Notes under the pieces: generated by a model
The model's input: only the letters and a program-made list of their open reading frames with translations
What the model was told of the DNA's origin: nothing
Databases searched by the model: none
Assembly: GCA_030407315.1 (NCBI GenBank)
Contig: JALQPE010001688.1
Location: 186,001-250,000, forward strand
Direction: 5' to 3'
Length of the DNA: 64,000 nt
DNA from: Asparagopsis taxiformis
Taxonomy: Eukaryota > Rhodophyta > Florideophyceae > Bonnemaisoniales > Bonnemaisoniaceae
Shown: piece after piece, positions 27,359 to 38,448 of the stretch
Layout: the number at the start of each line of letters is the position of its first letter
Numbering within the stretch: the stretch's first letter is position 1
Translations under genes and position numbers: made by a program

Positions 27359-29185
27359 TTACATCTGACCATGTCCCATGCCGCCATGCCTCTTCAACAG
27401 CTGAAACTCGGCAAGGAGGGCAACATGATCGGAGCTCCACTGGGCATTTGGGATCCCATCGATGGAATCTGTTTCAGCCTCTTTCCCGAAAAGAAGGCGA
27501 ATATCAGGTATTTCCATAACTGCTGTGGGTACAACACTATCCACCCCATACCATATGTAATCAAGAACCCCCACAAAATTGTGTGTATAGTTGGTAAAGG
27601 GAGGTTCCGAACCCGTCAATGAATATGCTGATCGCAAATGAAGATTATGTTGTAGGCGGCAAGAGGTAAGAACATTGTACATATCTTCAGGGACGTCTGG
27701 CTTAGACAATGAACAAGAGCCAGTAGAGATGAGCTCATATACAGAGCTAAGAGGTTCAGAATTGAAGTCACCACCCATGATGATTGGCACATCCGATCCA
27801 AGCCTCCGACTTTGAATGAGTGCATCTAATTCCTGCATGAATGCATCAACCTGGAAAAGCTTCACATCTGTAAGTTCGGGGTCCCAGTACAGATGAGTAT
27901 TGGCGACAACAAGGGTACCTGAGCCATCAAGAATGTCGAGAATCAAAACGAGTCCTACGTTTCCCTTTAGACATCGATTCAGAGTTCTGGACTCCTTCGT
28001 CCGTCCATGAGCGACTGCATTAAACTCGACGGTATGCTGTTCTCTCAGAGCAAACATATCCTTGCGGAAGAAAGTTGCACAACCATCAATTTTGCCTTTG
28101 CGACCCATTGACTCACGGGTCTTGGCTTTAAAACAACTTTCAAAGCCGAGCCGAGCAAAGTAGGGTTGGAAATGGTCTTCGTAGTGATCTGCTTGCATTT
28201 CTTGGATACATAAAATATCTGCGTCGAACAAAGCCATTTCGCGGAGCAAATTTCGCTTTCGATACGTCCACGCGAGCGCCCAGGAGGGACAGTGGGGATA
28301 AGCTTGGCTGTTGGCATAGATCTCTGATAGGATGTTGTACGTGACGACGCGAAAAGTGCCCGGACGCCTCGTTTTGGCGCTGTACAGCTCGCCCGTTGCC
28401 AGACTGAGCATACGTCGCTCTGGCGGTGGTTCTGGAATTCTACGCACAGCCATGGAACGGACCGAGAGTGGGGGCCCAACTTCTACACGACCATCGGAGT
28501 GCCTTTGAACGTAGCGGCAGACAAGTTCGAGTACATGACCAACGTCATCTGGAGTCGGTGCGTAATTTCGAATGAACGCCACTTCGGACACTTTGATGGG
28601 GTTCTGAAGCGGGTCTTGGAAAACATCGTCTGAGCGTCCTGGGACGTGATGGCATTTTACAGCTTCTACTTTGTCGTCCTCTGACATCGTGGCATAGTCG
28701 TCCTTGGGTGGAAATGTGGTAGATAGGGTATGCGCATAGGATCGGAGAGACTCCCACATTTGCTGCATGCATGGAATGGAGCAGAAGAAGGACTTGCTAA
28801 TGGCGGTATCGAATTGGTCAGGAGGGAGGGTAAACTTGGCGGCGATCTTGAGCAAGGGAGCAAATTGATGTGCAGCGGGTTTGAAACACGAATGACGGGA
28901 GCAACTGTAGGTGGCGGCGCATCGATTCCAACGATACTGGACGGAAAGTGCTCCGCGCGTTTTAGCTTCAATGGCTTCTGCCGATTTGACTTCGCCCGAG
29001 GCGGTGCGGATGACCACATAGGGGAGGAGGTCGCAGCCCTCCACTGGGGTCTGGGTATAGAGAAACTCGACGCGTTGGAGGGAGGGAGTGCCAATAGTGA
29101 GGTCTGTGGTTGTAGGGGATTGGGGCGATCCCCCGTTGGTTGGCTGGGCCTCCAGAGCGGAGGAAGTGCCCTCGGCTGCCACCAT
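27359..29185 (-). CDS. CCR4: CCR4-type mRNA deadenylase
   Basis: The catalytic deadenylase of CCR4-NOT, which shortens poly(A) tails. 608 residues. The C-terminal EEP nuclease domain (about 277-600) has VVTYNILSEIYA (Asn284), CIQEMQ (catalytic Glu329), KIDGCATFFR, NTHLYWDPE, GGDFNSEP, NYTHNFVGVLDYIWY and WSSDHVALLAEF, all intact. As in plant CCR4 proteins there are no leucine-rich repeats. Instead the N-terminus has a Cys-containing region (YSCSRHSCFKP...FFCSIPCMQQMW, about 93-144), the zinc-binding type seen in plant CCR4a/b. No intron. Confidence 0.92.
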   Translation of the reverse strand: MVAAEGTSSALEAQPTNGGSPQSPTTTDLTIGTPSLQRVEFLYTQTPVEGCDLLPYVVIRTASGEVKSAEAIEAKTRGALSVQYRWNRCAATYSCSRHSCFKPAAHQFAPLLKIAAKFTLPPDQFDTAISKSFFCSIPCMQQMWESLRSYAHTLSTTFPPKDDYATMSEDDKVEAVKCHHVPGRSDDVFQDPLQNPIKVSEVAFIRNYAPTPDDVGHVLELVCRYVQRHSDGRVEVGPPLSVRSMAVRRIPEPPPERRMLSLATGELYSAKTRRPGTFRVVTYNILSEIYANSQAYPHCPSWALAWTYRKRNLLREMALFDADILCIQEMQADHYEDHFQPYFARLGFESCFKAKTRESMGRKGKIDGCATFFRKDMFALREQHTVEFNAVAHGRTKESRTLNRCLKGNVGLVLILDILDGSGTLVVANTHLYWDPELTDVKLFQVDAFMQELDALIQSRRLGSDVPIIMGGDFNSEPLSSVYELISTGSCSLSKPDVPEDMYNVLTSCRLQHNLHLRSAYSLTGSEPPFTNYTHNFVGVLDYIWYGVDSVVPTAVMEIPDIRLLFGKEAETDSIDGIPNAQWSSDHVALLAEFQLLKRHGGMGHGQM

Positions 29186-29564
29186 CGCAGAAGGCGATGC
29201 GGAGCTTTGGATGTTGGGCGGGCGTGGCTACCAACGGGGGTGAAAGTAGAAGCGAAGAAGAGATAGGTGGAGATAGGCGGGAAAGGGCGTTGGGGAGAAC
29301 GGCGTCTGGACAGCCGAGTTCATGTGTGCAAAGATGGTTTGCAAATCGTGTTCGCACCGCAGCTTCGTGGCAGTGTCTACCAAGCACAGTCATACGATTT
29401 TGAGAAAATCTAACAACTCTCAATTTCTCATTTATTGTCAATTTACGTTAAACGGGTGTTTTTCGGTTTAAACTGCAGGAATTGGCTGCGACGCGCCCCA
29501 CAGCGCATTGCCGTACCTTGCCTAGTCTAGACCGTCTACCAGCCCGCCCACATTCACTCACTCG
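29186..29564. other. Intergenic region between CCR4 and DIS3
   Basis: 379 bp carrying the CCR4 promoter (minus strand) and the DIS3 3' UTR. No further feature seen. Confidence 0.4.
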
Positions 29565-32539
29565 CTACGCCAGCTCGTAGATCACCTTGTCCATCCGCTC
29601 AGGTGCCGAATCTACACGAATTCGCACATCAATAGTTCCGAGCACTTTGAAGCACTCTCCGCTCGCAATCCGCATCGTTCCACCGCTTTCATCCACAACC
29701 GGCCGCTTATCTTCTTCGATATGTACAACTCCTTCCACTCCATACTTTGGAACCAGAACCACCAATCCATTACCTAGGATACGAATAATTCGTGCCGACT
29801 CACGCAGCTTCTCCCCTTCCTTCTTGAACAGTAGCACCGTATGCAGCAGAGTAGAAGCACGAGACGCATATTGTGCGCATCGATGCCTCTGATTGATCGC
29901 CTCGGCAAATTGATTCATGTGCTGCGAATCCTGCAGCGACATCGGCAAAGAAGCAAACCCTAGACATGCTGACAGCAGTCGGTGTACCAACACATCCGCA
30001 TAACGCCGGATCGGTGACGTGAAATGAGTATACACAGGCGCCGCAAGTCCGTAGTGAAGGTACTCCGGATCTGATACCTCTCCAGACGAAAAATATACCG
30101 CTTGCGTCATCGATCGAGTTGCGATAATTCGCAGCAATGTTCCCAAATAGTTGTCGCCACTCGCCTTAGCCTTGCTGTCCACTTCCGCTAATGACTCATT
30201 CAGCTTCTTACTGTTTGACACATCCACATTGTAGCCAGCACTGTTCGCCGCACGAATCAGCGGCTCAAACATCTCCTCTGATGGTTTCGGATGCCGACGC
30301 AGCATGGAGCATTGTGGAAAATGCTTCAGAGTCTTCTCAGCCACTACAACGTTAGCAAACAGCATAAACTCTTCAACCATTCGATTTGTCTCTCGGATTT
30401 CATACAACGCTACGTCTGTAATTTCATCCCTCGCTTCAGATATCTTAAACTTCACCTCAGGTGAAGCCAATACCAGCGCACCATTCGTCATCCTCCTCTC
30501 CCGAAGCTTCCTTGCAATCTCTGCCAATCCCAATAGTCCCTCTGTCACTTTGTCATCGACGCTTTTTCCAGCCGATAGTCTTTTCCGCGCATCATCGATA
30601 CGATTTTGTGCCATTTCGTAAGTCAGCGCGGCATTCGACTTGATTACTGACCTTCCAAATTGCACATCTTTCACAATCCCTTCATTGTCCATTCGGCATA
30701 GAACAGAAAAAGCCAGTCTCTCTTCACCACCTCGAAGGGAGCAAAAGTTTCCAGAGAGCAATGAGGGCAGCATCTCAATTCTTCTATCTACTAAATACAC
30801 TGTGCAGCCCCTTTCTGCAGCCTCCTTATCTAGCACACAATCATGAGCCACGAAAGCAGTAACATCAGCGATATGAACTCCCACTTCCACTTCATTATCA
30901 CCAATCCTCCTGAAATGCAATGCATCATCAATATCCGTACATCCCGGCGGGTCCACACTGCAAATCGGAACATCTCGAAGATCCCATCGCGTCTTGATAT
31001 GTTCCTCAGTAACTTTCCAGGATTCATCGGGAAGACAGGCCATTGCGGCGTCAGAGAACTTTCTGGTTGGAATACTATTTTCAATGAGGATAACCTCCGT
31101 TTCTGCCTCCTTGTCACCTCCAGCGCCGATTTCCCGAATAATGTGACCCACTGGATGCAGTGAGTTTCGATCCCACTTATCGATAATGAGAAGTACGCGT
31201 CTCCCAATCAGTTCTTTCACACGCCGAGAACGTACACGTATCTTCGGAACATTGCGGTTAATTGGAACAAAGAGTGCACTGTCACCACCCCTGTAACTCT
31301 GTTCTGAAATTGTACCACAGTACGGCCTCCAGCTACGTTGGGCGATAGCAACTACTTTCCCAGTTGGTGAAGGTGCTCGTTTCTTCATTGCAGCATTCCC
31401 CTGCTTAGTCTTGGACTTTACCCCTTCGGAAACTCCCACATCTTCGTCGTCACTCTCAACATCTGCAGCATCTTGGTCAATCGCCAAGTTAGATGGTATT
31501 CTCCATTCAGACTTGGGCAAAAGCTCAATGATTACGACATCTCCATCGATGGAGCGATTCTGATTCTCCCTGCCTACAATCAACACCTGCGAACGTTTTG
31601 ACTTATTTTTTGGGTCCAAGCACACAGTAACAGATGCTTCAGTTACATCGTATAGGCTGGGGTGGTACGTACCCTGAAAATACCGCCCTGCTTTCACACC
31701 AGCTCTTGCTTTCCGGGAAGGTAGGTAGTCTGGATAGATTGCTCTTGGTCTCTTTGGTTGCGCCTGGTCAGCATCATTTGCTTGCTGTTCATCTATATCC
31801 ATTTCATCGGGCTCAGCATCATGTGCGGCATATAAATCCAACAGTTCGTCATGGTCTGCGACAATTGAACTACAGGTAACAAATGGAATATTCTCTGCGG
31901 CATATGCCTTTCCAAGAGAATCTGTGAGAACAACCGGTTTTGTGTGCTTAGCTTCCCAATGCGAACTGAGAAATCGTACAGTAGAAACAATCAAGCGCCG
32001 TTCATATGCTTCTTCCGACTCCCCTGATTGAGCCCGATGAACATACGTGTGTTTGCAATTCTCATTGGAGAAAATTGCTGCACGCTTTCCGTTTTGAGAA
32101 GTGGTCAAAAGTTCTCCAATTCTCTCGTATGCCTCAGCAGACTTGGATCTAACCGTTCGAAGAGTGCTCTGAAGGAAAAGGACATCAGAAAATTGAGGGT
32201 GAACTTTGCATATGAGGTCAAGCTGCCGCAATACTGCGGCAGAATCTGGAATCAAGACTGTCGATCCGGAGCGAACTCGGCCTTTTGCCTTGCCATAGCT
32301 CTCATTCTACGCACAGAATCATAAAGCAAATGTGAAAGAAATGTTAGTAATGAATTGGAAAGAGTTCATCAGGCTGCTAAAGGAAAAAATATGCGGCATA
32401 TAAGCTGTCAACGAACACAACAATTGTTACATGGTTCTGCACCACAGGCAAGATCATCACGAAGATAATGTTCTCTGGCGACAACTTGAACATTGCCTCT
32501 GCGCGATTTGCGCACAAAAACCTTGCCGCGAACAGACAT
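29565..32539 (-). CDS. DIS3: DIS3/RRP44 exosome nuclease (two exons)
   Basis: The catalytic exosome subunit. Spliced model: exon 1 at 32539-32417, exon 2 at 32306-29565, 954 residues. Exon 1 (41 codons) encodes the family's N-terminus, with RGNVQVVAREHYLRDDLACG and the CR3 cysteines (CGAEPCNNCC). The 110-nt intron has donor GTTCGT, a TACTAAC branch point and acceptor GTAG. A PIN domain follows (VLIPDSAAVLRQLDL onward), then cold-shock domains, the RNB domain with DPPGCTDIDDALHF (about residues 494-507) and a C-terminal S1 domain. The RNB aspartates are intact. In the PIN domain the conserved 'EVRN' is TVRS, so a catalytic Glu is lost. Confidence 0.93.
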
Positions 32540-32861
32540 AATGAGTGAGGGTGCAAAAACTACAAGCTCAGAATTGATACCCCCACTGCTTCGCTAGTCG
32601 GCAAGCTGAGAAGGAACGGGTTAACCGCCGAGGTGGCGCTGGCACTCTAATGATTTAGTAATTGGGTAAATGTTTGCGGATCTATTACAACTCGGAATTT
32701 CTGGAGTAATAGGGCCACAGGACCATAAGGGCCTATGTTCAGGACGGCCTAAGGGCCGAGGGCCAAATATTTACGCAAAGTTTTTGAGACCAAGTGTGGA
32801 AATCGCCAAAGTGAAAACAGATTTTGCCGGCTCCCTCACTACCTATATTATATCCAACGAC
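32540..32861. promoter_or_regulatory. Upstream region of DIS3 with four AGGGCC motifs
   Basis: AGGGCC occurs at 32711-32716, 32728-32733, 32752-32757 and 32759-32764, 170-225 bp before the DIS3 ATG. The dense repetition within 54 bp suggests a binding-site cluster. The region also holds the 3' UTR of the phosducin-like gene. Confidence 0.35.
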
Positions 32862-33652
32862 TTAGAAACGTCGCAAATTGAATCGCTTGGCATCGGCTGC
32901 AGGAGGTTCTACCATCTCGGTTTCAACTGCGCCCGTCCTGCTCAATGCCCATTCGATATCATCGGCTGTAGGCGTTGATGAGCCAAATGAGCCGAGTCCA
33001 ACAAACTGCTTTAGCACTTTTCCACCCTTATACACAAGTACTGTTGGACATTTGCTATCAGGATAATTTCTTATAGCATCAGTTGCTTTGGTCTTGAGAA
33101 ACTTGGTCGTTTTGAATTTGTTCGATAATTCTAGTAATCTTGCGTCCATCAGCTTGCACGCCTCAACTGTCTTCTGGAACTACCAATCCAGAAGTAAACG
33201 ATAACAATGGCGTTAGCTTAAAACACGTATTCCAGCCTTTCGCAATTGTACACTTTTTGTTAGATATGAATGTCACGTACCAGATGAATTACCACATATA
33301 CATCTTCTCCAGCTTCAGTCACCTCCGCTTTCCAGTCATTAGCAGCTATGTACGAGACACCGGGTCCGAATTTCTTTTTCATCATCTCCTGGCGCATTTG
33401 CTCCATCCGCTTTTCCCGGTAGCTCTGTAGAAGACGTTCCTCATCGGAATCTGCTTCGTCCAATTCCTCGTCTAATTGGTCTACCGTTTTCCTTTCATGC
33501 GGATCATACCTCTCTACTGTTTCCTGAACCAACTCTTTGAGCGCTTCTTCCGCTTCCTCCTCTGGCGTCTTTTCTGGGATAATTCCCTTAGACTTGAGAA
33601 TGTCATCCCATTCTGTAGATTGTTTCGGAGCTCCTGTTCCAAGGGTTGCCAT
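32862..33652 (-). CDS. Phosducin-like protein (PDCL3/Plp2 type), two exons
   Basis: A thioredoxin-fold co-chaperone of the CCT chaperonin that helps fold actin and tubulin. Spliced model: exon 1 at 33652-33281, exon 2 at 33179-32862, 229 residues (human PDCL3 is 239). Exon 1 gives TEWDDILKSKGIIPEK, the acidic helical region and EAGEDVYVVIHL. Exon 2 continues FQKTVEACKLMDARLLELS and gives the thioredoxin part (AIRNYPDSKCPTVLVYKGG, KQFVGLGSFG, DIEWALSRTGAVETE). The 101-nt intron has donor GTACGT, CTAAC motifs and acceptor GGTAG, and the junction is phase 0. It diverges from RPS24. Confidence 0.9.
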
Positions 33653-34056
33653 ATTCTCGTTCTATATATGATAGGAAGAATTTGAACACAAAGATTGCTC
33701 GAAGATAAGACACTGGGGCGACTGGACAGATTCGACCTGTTGTTGAATGAGGGGTTGAGAGAACGGCAAACTGGCTCTACTTTCGGGGTTCTATCAGAGG
33801 TAGATGTAAGCGATTTACATAGCACGATGTTTTGGTAAAAGCATTCGAAAATTGTTTTCCATTGTAATTAATATTTCAATTGCGAGTGTGCGATAATTGC
33901 ATCGTATTGGACCGCCGTCGATGACGCCGATCGCTCTATCATACAATTTCGCAGGATGATTTTCACCTGTTACCCAATCTGCACCCCTTCTGTTCCGCCG
34001 TCCACATTCAAGCGATTCCTTCAACTCGCGAGCGTCGACCCTGTTTGTTAGTCAAC
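33653..34056. other. Divergent spacer between the phosducin-like gene and RPS24
   Basis: 404 bp containing both promoters. No clear TATA box, tRNA or coding frame. Confidence 0.4.
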
Positions 34057-34644
34057 ATGGCAGATTCGAAGACGTGCACAATCCGCACAAGGAAGTTCCT
34101 TACAAATCGTCTCCTTGCCCGCAAGCAATTTGTAAGTATACGCCCTCTGTTCCCCGCGTGTTTCATCCATTTGATCGATTCGCCAGCGTCAACTCTCTCG
34201 CTTCTCTTTGCTTTTCACCGAATAGCATCATCGAGATCAACAACGGCTAATCAATGCGAATGCGGCGTTGCAGCATGAAATTGAATTCTGACTGTTCCCA
34301 TCCCCTCATAATACGCGCAGGTCATCGATGTCTTGCACCCCGGACGCGCCAATGTGCCCAAGGCAGAGCTGACCGAAAAGCTCACCAAAATGTACAAAGT
34401 GTCCGATCCGGCCACAATTTTCCTGTTTGGCTTTTCCACTCAGTTTGGAGGTGGTAAGAGCACAGGCTTTGGGTTAATCTATGATAGTCTCTCTGCCGCG
34501 AAGCAGTTCGAGCCCACGTACCGTCTCCGTCGAGCTGGAATGGCCGAACCACCAACCGGCTCTCGTAAGCAAAGGAGAGAGAGAAAGAATCGTTCGCTTA
34601 AGCTGCGCGGTGTTGCGAAAGCCAAATCCCTGGGTAAGAAGTAG
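34057..34644 (+). CDS. RPS24: 40S ribosomal protein S24 (eS24), two exons
   Basis: Small-subunit ribosomal protein. Spliced model: exon 1 at 34057-34131 (25 codons, ending RLLARKQF), exon 2 at 34321-34644, 132 residues. The junction restores [20 protein letters not shown], which matches eS24 closely. The later part has [19 protein letters not shown] and the basic tail [19 protein letters not shown]. The 189-nt intron is the longest in the window, with donor GTAAGT and acceptor GCGCAG. An early intron is common in ribosomal-protein genes of intron-poor genomes. Confidence 0.96.
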
Positions 34645-34898
34645 AGGATGTCTCTTCATTCAAAAGTTGCCCTGTCTGCTTTTTCTGTGCGTGTGCGAAC
34701 ACTTCCTCGGCTTCGTTGTTGCATGAAGATGTTTCTGCTTTATGCGAATTGGGTCGATTCAATTGGAGCACATCGCAACATGATAGCAGTCGTAAGAGGT
34801 GGTTATCGGTCTCCGGAGCCTGCTGTACAGTGATTACTGGCCAGACGCATAGTAAACTTGGAGTGTTGTGGCAATCTATTAGTATAGACTGGTCTGAT

Positions 34899-35440
34899 TT
34901 ATTGCTCTTCATCTGATGATGCTACCTCTAATTGGTCCCCTCCGGATGCTAGGTTCCCACTCTTCTGTAGCTTCAGTCTTGCCATATCTAGAATGGCCCT
35001 TTGCGTTCGACGGTCAAGTCTTTCAAGTTTTGTAGAAAGACTCCTCTTGATATCCCAATTCCCCTTCTTCGGGATCATATTATCTACATCTAGGGACGCT
35101 TCTGAAAATCGTTTGTTCGACGCTGCAATGGATGCCTCCTGTGCATCAATAACTTTTTGTATGATGTCGTCGGCGCTAGTTGTTTCCTCACAGTCTGGCA
35201 GAAATCAATTCAAAACCCGATGGAATCACCGGTAAACAGTGGCAAGAGGTTAGAGGTCAACTTAGTTTGTTCAAGAAGTACTCTAGACTGTGGCATCGCA
35301 GTTTGTAACTCACATTTTTGAAGCTCTTCAGAGCGCGGATTGTAATTCTGAAATCTCAGTTGCATTAATGCTCCGTCTAGACTGTTTTCTTTGGTTTGCT
35401 TCTCATTCATTTTGATGGTAATCAGCACACTGTTGGCCAT
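34899..35440 (-). CDS. CCDC12: CCDC12/cwf18 spliceosomal protein, two exons
   Basis: A small spliceosome-associated protein of the cwf18/CCDC12 family. Spliced model: exon 1 at 35440-35314, exon 2 at 35194-34899, 140 residues. Exon 1 carries LRFQNYNPRSEELQK (family 'LRxRNYxPxDExLK'). Exon 2 carries the diagnostic MIPKKGNWDIKRSLSTKLER and LDRRTQRAILDMARLK, then an acidic end. The 119-nt intron is phase 1 with donor GTGAGT, a CTAAC motif and acceptor TGCCAG; the split codon becomes Tyr. The 5' end is less sure: the frame is open upstream of Met 35440 without another ATG, so a short extra exon may lie in 35441-35837. Confidence 0.82.
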
Positions 35441-35837
35441 CGATGAAACACTCAAGGGATCACTGATATCAGCTTTTCGAGGTTCCTTGTCCAATAAAAT
35501 CTTCCTGAGTTTCCAGTAGTACGAACATGCCACAAATAGTGATCCGCGCCGGCAGGGGCGAAGATTTTGTAAATTCTCAAGTTAGAATTCAAACGGGTTG
35601 GACTTTATTCCCCCATAGGCACAGATCAACGAAAGCCTCTAGAAGACAATCGTTCCCGACTTTTTGTGCTGACGCAAGCTCGCGAACAATCTACACACAT
35701 TGCAATCTGTCTGCCTTTAAGTTTGCTGCTTGTACTTGCGTCTTCGAATTTGCAGTAGCTCATTCACATCCCTCGAACGTCCTATTTAACTCTTAAACTA
35801 CTGTGTCGGTGCCACTGCAATTACATATCGGGTCAAA
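35441..35837. other. Divergent spacer between CCDC12 and ARL2
   Basis: 397 bp with both promoters. A 24-codon minus-strand frame here could be a missing first exon of CCDC12, but I could not join it convincingly. Confidence 0.35.
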
Positions 35838-36419
35838 ATGGGGCTGATGTCAATCCTACGCAAGGTCAAAGAGAAGGAGCGAGAAATGAGGATTCTAATT
35901 CTAGGCCTAGACAATGCTGGCAAAACTACTATAGTCAAGAATCTAAAAGGAGAAGACGTCCATTCGGTATCCCCTACATTGGGTTTCGACATTAGCACAA
36001 TGGAATTTGGTGACTATCGTTTGAACTTGTGGGATGTAGGTGGTCAACAGACCATTCGCACGTACTGGAGAAATTATTTTGAGCAAACGGATGGAATCAT
36101 TTGGGTAGTAGATTCTGCCGATGTGCGACGTCTTAATGACTGCAGGGAGGAATTGGAAGGACTGCTAATGGAAGAAAGACTTGCTGGCGCTTCCCTTTTG
36201 GTCTTGGCGAATAAGCAGGATCTCGCTGGTGCACTTGCTACTGAAGACATCATCGGACAACTAGCTCTTAATGATTTAATCGGGAAAAAAAGACACTGGC
36301 AAGTGTTTCCATGTTCAGCTTTTGCTGATGGTGGTGATACAAATACGAAACATGCGTTGTCAGAAAGTTTGAACTGGTTGGTAAGTGATATTGCATCGCG
36401 AGTTTTTCTGGCAGAATAA
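35838..36419 (+). CDS. ARL2: ARL2 small GTPase
   Basis: An Arf-like GTPase that, with tubulin cofactors, controls tubulin folding. The 193-residue protein is close to human ARL2: MGLMSILRKVKEKEREMRIL, P-loop GLDNAGKTT, SPTLGFDIST, WDVGGQQTIRTYWRNYFEQT, DGIIWVVDSAD, EERLAGASLLVLANKQDL and a C-terminal DIASRVFLAE. All nucleotide-binding motifs are intact. The WRNYFEQTDG and RVF ends favour ARL2 over ARL3. No intron. Confidence 0.95.
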   Translation: MGLMSILRKVKEKEREMRILILGLDNAGKTTIVKNLKGEDVHSVSPTLGFDISTMEFGDYRLNLWDVGGQQTIRTYWRNYFEQTDGIIWVVDSADVRRLNDCREELEGLLMEERLAGASLLVLANKQDLAGALATEDIIGQLALNDLIGKKRHWQVFPCSAFADGGDTNTKHALSESLNWLVSDIASRVFLAE

Positions 36420-36768
36420 CTTTTCTTTCAACTCTTCGATTGCTGCAATACCATTGTATTGACTCAGGACTTGAGCTTTGCAAGGCATATGCGTTACTCA
36501 ACGAGTTCATCTAGTTTACATCTTACACATCTAATTAGAATGTTGCGAGTATTCTGATTGCTGATTCGCTTTGCAACACCCATGAAGGGTGAGCAACCCA
36601 ACTGAATCACATCAGAATATGGTTGTCATGATACACCTGCCGTTACGGCATACTTTTGTGGGATCTCAAACGTTGTAGCTCGAATCTCCTGGGACGCAGT
36701 ACAAGATATCAATTCACAAGCTCAAGTTCATGCTTTGGAATTAATTTGCAGTTACAACGGTGGTTGCC
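36420..36768. other. Convergent 3' region between ARL2 and the CBM48-SPRY gene
   Basis: 349 bp of 3' UTR and spacer. Nothing else seen. Confidence 0.4.
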
Positions 36769-38448
36769 TCAATTGCTTATTGATTCACCGATTTGATCTG
36801 TGGAAAGACCTAAACTGTTTGGAGTATTTCCTGCATCTCTTCGGATTGGTTGACCATCCAGAGTTCGAATATCTTCTGCACTAGGAAGACACGACGCGAA
36901 AAGCATGTCCTGACCATCAAATAATGAATAAACACGTGAATGTCTGGCAAACAGAGATAACGTTGGAAAGACATCAAGGTTGCCTACAAACTGATAGTCT
37001 ACGCTTCCCTTGGCCTTCCCATCGACAGAAAATTGGATGCAAATGTCTCTCACAGCTTTGGCACCAGAATCTTCACCTACAGGCGTGTTGATTGATACGA
37101 GACAACCGACAGTACACCCCGATTCAAGTTCTTCACCAAACTCGCGCCATGTTTCCTTGCCATCAACAGTCTGTATCAAATTACCGGACGATGAAAACCC
37201 AACGGAGTTTGGACGTGTGCCACAGAGACAATTGAGAGGTAATTCTTGAGTACTGAGACCAATACAAACGCCGCCACCTGATGCCTTTCGGTATACGAAA
37301 AACTCGTAATATATACGATGGGGAATGTGACGAAGAGGAAGAACGCTGCGGACAGTTTTGTATAGACCACGCTCCTGAATTCTGATAGCACAGTGATTGG
37401 TGTCTGTTAGCTGAATACCTTGATGACATTCATTTGGGTTGAAACCGAGCACCGGAGATGATAGTCGTGCGCGAACGGAATATGCGAGTTGGGTGGGGTC
37501 GCTAGAAAGGGCGCTTGCTCTGTAAGGGGCAGTGTGAGGAAGGGAACCAGCTTGGTCGTTCAAAGTTGCGGCGTACGCGGCGTCTTCCACAATTGGAACA
37601 TTGGGGTCGTATCCAGCACGAGCATTTTCATCACCAATAATTTCGAAAGATGATGCGCGGGATATTGTGCCATCGGAAGGTTGGTTATCGATTAAATGTC
37701 GACTCGGAGGCAGATTGTTCACGTTGACTACGGTGACATCAAATGGACGATCAGAAATGTCGGTGTGCATGTAGGTCTTACGAAAGGGAACAGATTTGGT
37801 GTGTTGGCGCTCGACGTATTTGTACGCGACGCCAATATTTCTCTGAAAGTTTTTGATAGTCTGCGGGGTCATGATGCCTGCGTCAATTTTCATGACCGGA
37901 CTGTTCTTATCGAATGATTCCGAAGGGGTAGTGGAGAAGAAGCTGGAGCAGAAGCATGTAAGATCTCCACAGGCTTCAACAGTGACGGAGAGCACGTTGT
38001 TAATGATGCCACGTTCGTCAAAGGTAATAGGTTGATCTGGAGCATGTCTCCACACGTTATCAATGATAACTAGACAACAAGCAAGGGAAGGGTACATGTC
38101 AGCATTGAGAGGAAGGAAAGGTGTGCAATGTCTTCAAAGAAAGGACGCACATTTGTACTGGTAGTCTCCAGGCGGCAATGCTTTGGATAAAACCCACACG
38201 GTGCCATCCGCACTAGTCATTTCGGACATAGCAATAGTGGTTTCCCAGTTGGAAAAGGTACCAGTGACGAATGCGGAGTTTGCCGGATATGACCACATAA
38301 AGGTAACATCAGTGACGAGTTCAAACGAGGAACGACTGGACGCATGGCTTCTCTCTGCCTGAGCTCTGTCAATGTAACGATGCGAGACCGACCATATGCC
38401 AGGGGTCACGGGGGTCGAAACGCTTTCCCTGGTGGCCTCGAGCGCCAT
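36769..38448 (-). CDS. CBM48 (AMPK-beta type glycogen-binding) domain fused to a SPRY domain, two exons
   Basis: Spliced model: exon 1 at 38448-38151, exon 2 at 38069-36769, 532 residues. Exon 1 gives the first part of an AMPK1_CBM/CBM48 domain (DVTFMWSYPANSAFVTGTFS, NW, PPGDYQYK). The 81-nt phase-1 intron (donor GTGCGT, acceptor GTCTAG) restores YKFIIDNVWRHAPDQPITFD, the end of that domain (about residues 47-125). A low-complexity linker follows, then a SPRY-like domain at about 325-490 (IYYEFFVYRKASGGGVCIGL, PNSVGFSSSGNL, GCTVGCLVSI, IQFSVDGKAKG). There is no AMPK-beta C-terminal (ASC) domain, so it is not an ordinary AMPK beta subunit. The SPRY assignment is by pattern and moderately sure. 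Confidence 0.75.

Noticed and set aside
32253..32255. Start of DIS3 at the TTG at 32255
   Set aside because: The frame there starts inside the PIN domain. The true N-terminus is in an exon at 32417-32539 joined by an intron with a TACTAAC branch site.
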